From Candidatus Moraniibacteriota bacterium (lineage in GTDB: Bacteria; Patescibacteriota; Minisyncoccia; Moranbacterales; GCA-2747515): a stretch of DNA of 13,307 nucleotides. Below, piece by piece: positions 11,541 through 13,307 of the stretch. How positions within the stretch are numbered: position 1 is the stretch's first letter; each line of letters opens with the position of its first letter. The DNA lies in NCBI GenBank assembly GCA_029933995.1, contig JAOZNB010000021.1, forward strand, positions 1-13,307, written 5' to 3'. The notes beneath the pieces are model-generated. The model was given only the letters and a program-made list of their open reading frames with translations. It had not been told where the DNA came from and ran no database searches. The position numbers were made by a program, and so were the translations under genes.

Positions 11541-12992
11541 ATGAAAAAAGATATAATGACAAAACATACAAAAATTGTAGCTACATTAGGACCTGCTTCG
11601 GAGTCAATTGAAGTATTGGAAGAAATGATACGAGCAGGATTAAATGTTGCACGGTTCAATTTTTCACATGGAGAATATGAATGGCATGAAAAGGTGATGC
11701 AAAATGTGCGTACGGCTGCAAAAAATATAGGTGTGCCAGTTGCAGTTCTAGCTGATTTGCAAGGACCTCGTGTGAGGACACATATGAATGAGGAGCTTGT
11801 AATTGAAAGTGGTGAAACTATAAATATTTTTGATGTATCATTGGATGAAGAAGAAATTAAAAATATTGTACAAGACACAAAAGTAATTACATTAGATTGT
11901 CCAAAAATCATTGAGCAATTGTCTGTGGGAAATGATATTTTGATTGAGGATGGACTTATGAAAGTAAATATTGTAGACATAACGGAAAAATATGCTGTTG
12001 CAGATGTGATTGATGGAGGTGTGATAAAAAATCATAAAGGTGTGAACATTCCAGATGCACGAATACCATTGCCAACTATTACAAAAAAAGATTATAGTGA
12101 TTTAGAGTTTGCTTTGGCACATAGTGTTGATTTTGTAGCATTGTCATTTGTCCGTAATGGTCAGGATCTTGTTGATTTGCGCTCTCATATGAAAAAAATT
12201 ATAGGTGATGAAATGACATTGCCTCGAATTGTTTCTAAAATTGAGTGCAAAGAAGCATTAAATAATTTAGATAATATACTTGGAGCAACAGATGCTATTA
12301 TGATTGCTAGAGGTGACCTTGGTATTGAAGCTGATCCATCACGTATCACAATTTTGGAAAAAGATATTTTGAAAAAAGCAATTAAACATTTGCGACCTGT
12401 AATTGTGGCGACACAGATGCTTGCAAGTATGGAGCACAATGCACGTCCGACAAGAGCTGAAGTAGCAGATGTAACAAACGCTGTCGTAGATCATACTGAT
12501 GCAGTAATGCTCAGCGGTGAATCAAGTATGGGTAAGTTTCCAGTTGAGGCAGTACGAACAATGGCACAAATTGCAAGTGAAACAGAAATTTCTCCGTATG
12601 ATGATATTTATGATGTGATGCCACTTACTTTTTCATCAGAAGAAGTAAAAATTGCACATGCAACACATGATTTTTCACGTGAATTAAATGCATCAGCAAT
12701 TGTGATATTTTCAGAGAGTGGATATACAGCTAGACTATTATCACATTTTAGACCAGACCAAGCGATTATTGTAGTAACAAATAATATAAAAACATACAAC
12801 CAGTTAGCACTTGCGTGGGGAATTCAATCATTTTTATGTGTAGGTGAGGATAGTAGGGATAAATGTATAGATGAAACAATAGAGTCAGCAAGAGATAGAG
12901 GATTAATTCATGCACAAGATTTAGTAATTACAGTACTTGGTTCTACAAAAGCAGGAAAAAAATTAACACTAACAGGAACAAGAGTTGCATAA
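11541..12992 (+). CDS. pyk: Pyruvate kinase
   Basis: This 483-residue enzyme converts phosphoenolpyruvate and ADP to pyruvate and ATP, the last step of glycolysis. TKIVATLGPAS (10-20) opens the A domain. NVARFNFSHG (35-44) supplies Arg38, Asn40, Ser42 and His43. Asp72 lies in ADLQGPRVRT. The B domain spans about 82-180. SKIE has the catalytic Lys233 and Glu235, ARGDLG (256-261) the metal site, and ATQML (290-294) the catalytic Thr291. PTRAEVADVTNAV (303-315) and AVMLSGESSMGKFP follow. A full C-terminal domain ends STKAGKKLTLTGTRVA. The position equal to rabbit Glu117 is Arg77. The start may instead be ATG 11556 (MTKHTKIV), since neither has a Shine-Dalgarno site. No clear terminator follows. 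Confidence 0.95.
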   Translation: MKKDIMTKHTKIVATLGPASESIEVLEEMIRAGLNVARFNFSHGEYEWHEKVMQNVRTAAKNIGVPVAVLADLQGPRVRTHMNEELVIESGETINIFDVSLDEEEIKNIVQDTKVITLDCPKIIEQLSVGNDILIEDGLMKVNIVDITEKYAVADVIDGGVIKNHKGVNIPDARIPLPTITKKDYSDLEFALAHSVDFVALSFVRNGQDLVDLRSHMKKIIGDEMTLPRIVSKIECKEALNNLDNILGATDAIMIARGDLGIEADPSRITILEKDILKKAIKHLRPVIVATQMLASMEHNARPTRAEVADVTNAVVDHTDAVMLSGESSMGKFPVEAVRTMAQIASETEISPYDDIYDVMPLTFSSEEVKIAHATHDFSRELNASAIVIFSESGYTARLLSHFRPDQAIIVVTNNIKTYNQLALAWGIQSFLCVGEDSRDKCIDETIESARDRGLIHAQDLVITVLGSTKAGKKLTLTGTRVA

Positions 12993-13011
12993 ATTTGTTG
13001 TAAGAATAGTT

Positions 13012-13039
13012 GTAGTGGTCAGACATGTCTGATCACTAC
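13012..13039. repeat. 28-bp palindrome with GTAGTG/CACTAC ends
   Basis: The sequence is its own reverse complement apart from one pair of positions, which would be G-U in RNA. The centre is GACATGTC. No T-run follows, so terminator function for pyruvate kinase is doubtful. It shares its terminal six bases with the neighbouring repeat at 13058-13086. Confidence 0.65.
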
Positions 13040-13057
13040 TTAGTAGTATAATTTTAT

Positions 13058-13086
13058 GTAGTGACAGGTCTTGTGTCTGTCACTAC
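13058..13086. repeat. Interspersed palindromic repeat, copy 2
   Basis: GTAGTGACAG (13058-13067) pairs with CTGTCACTAC (13077-13086). The internal 19-mer at 13062-13080 matches copy 1 (342-360) with one mismatch, in the same orientation. Confidence 0.65.
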
Positions 13087-13147
13087 GTAAATATATTTGT
13101 AAAATATATCATTTATGTTACAGTATAAAAAATCCAAAAGAACAAAA

Positions 13148-13202
13148 TGGTGAGGTGGCCGAGTGGTCAAAGGAGACTAACAGCGCGCACGTTGCGCCGA
13201 AT
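13148..13202 (+). repeat. 55-bp direct repeat, copy 1, tRNA-Ser-like 5' half
   Basis: The 55 bases are identical to 13253-13307. From 13149 they read GGTGAGGTGGCCGAGTGG, the usual acceptor strand, D-stem start and A-box of class II tRNAs (Ser type). The rest (AACAGCGCGCACG onward) does not make a recognisable anticodon arm. The next 50 bases contain no T-arm (GGTTCGAATCC-like) and no 3' acceptor strand complementary to GGTGAGG. It is therefore not a complete tRNA here. Confidence 0.75.
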
Positions 13203-13252
13203 AAAAAAAGAAACTATTAAGTATAATTATGACAAATAGTTATATCACAAAG

Positions 13253-13307
13253 TGGTGAGGTGGCCGAGTGGTCAAAGGAGACTAACAGCGCGCACGTTGC
13301 GCCGAAT
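13253..13307 (+). repeat. 55-bp direct repeat, copy 2, ending at the window edge
   Basis: This is an exact second copy, 105 bp downstream of the first. The base before it differs (G versus A) and it ends at the last base of the window. A repeat of this length ending exactly at the edge looks like a k-mer overlap at a contig end. Confidence 0.75.

Larger units (their letters stand above)
12993..13147. other. Non-coding stretch after pyruvate kinase
   Basis: I see no gene here. It holds two adjacent palindromes (13012-13039 and 13058-13086), each bounded by GTAGTG and CACTAC. A TATAAT at 13047-13052 lies between them and a TATAAA at 13124-13129 lies nearer the tRNA-like repeat. Neither box has a good -35, so promoter calls are not justified. 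Confidence 0.5.

Noticed and set aside
11528..11980. Minus-strand open frame of 150 codons over the start of pyruvate kinase
   Set aside because: Antisense to a strongly conserved enzyme; Ser/Ile/Phe-rich shadow translation without motifs.
13012..13039. Intrinsic terminator for pyruvate kinase
   Set aside because: The stem is good but no T-run follows on the plus strand, and its ends match the adjacent interspersed repeat.
13149..13252. A complete tRNA-Ser gene
   Set aside because: The 5' half fits, but there is no anticodon arm, T-arm or complementary acceptor strand before the next copy.
13148..13307. Start of a CRISPR array (repeat-spacer-repeat of 55-50-55)
   Set aside because: Only two units, the repeat is too long and tRNA-like, no cas gene is present, and the second copy ends at the window edge as an assembly overlap would.

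Overview
The window is strongly AT-rich and gene-dense, with short intergenic gaps, and reads as chromosomal DNA of a small-genome bacterium. The gene set points to the Candidate Phyla Radiation (Patescibacteria). The evidence is a MurE/MurT-like Mur ligase with no N-terminal UDP-binding domain, a compact FemAB-type transferase, an AI-2E-family membrane protein, a LemA-HtpX pair, a DUF212 'divergent PAP2' protein, a Tic20/DUF4870 protein, and a small hypothetical of a type I associate with these genomes. That assignment comes from family recall, not a search. The standard genetic code is in use: every gene is open with ordinary stops, and of 16 stop codons read, 14 are TAA, 2 are TAG and none is TGA.

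Layout. 1-309 is the 3' end of a gene for an acidic, probably surface, protein. 310-525 holds degenerate repeat remnants. 585-4025 (+) carries an M16 zinc peptidase, an AI-2E permease-like protein and a FemAB-type transferase. 4112-6178 (-) is a tandem array of three paralogous secreted proteins with a fibronectin-III-like domain, each with its own promoter and terminator. 6305-7639 (+) is the Mur ligase. 7750-8513 (+) is a two-gene PilZ operon. 8554-9006 (-) is the DUF212 protein, convergent with the PilZ operon. 9085-10995 (+) is LemA, HtpX and a small basic hypothetical. 11066-11434 (+) is the DUF4870 protein and 11541-12992 (+) is pyruvate kinase. 12993-13307 is non-coding: two palindromes, then a 55-bp exact direct repeat that looks like the 5' half of a tRNA-Ser and coincides with the window end.

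How the genes work together. Much of the window concerns the cell envelope: wall precursor ligation (Mur), interpeptide branching (FemAB), membrane proteolysis (HtpX with LemA), secreted proteins (the array) and c-di-GMP-type signalling (PilZ). Pyruvate kinase is the one central-metabolism gene.

Regulation can be read unusually well. Several genes (FemAB, DUF212, Mur ligase) have a -10 box ending exactly 6 nt before the ATG, so they are predicted to be leaderless and lack Shine-Dalgarno sites. The secreted array, the PilZ pair and the DUF4870 gene have real 5' UTRs with Shine-Dalgarno sites. The three array genes share one promoter form, TTG(C/T)AA-17 nt-TATACT, and the DUF4870 gene has nearly the same. 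The best candidate for something undescribed is the three-cassette secreted array with its duplicated promoters.
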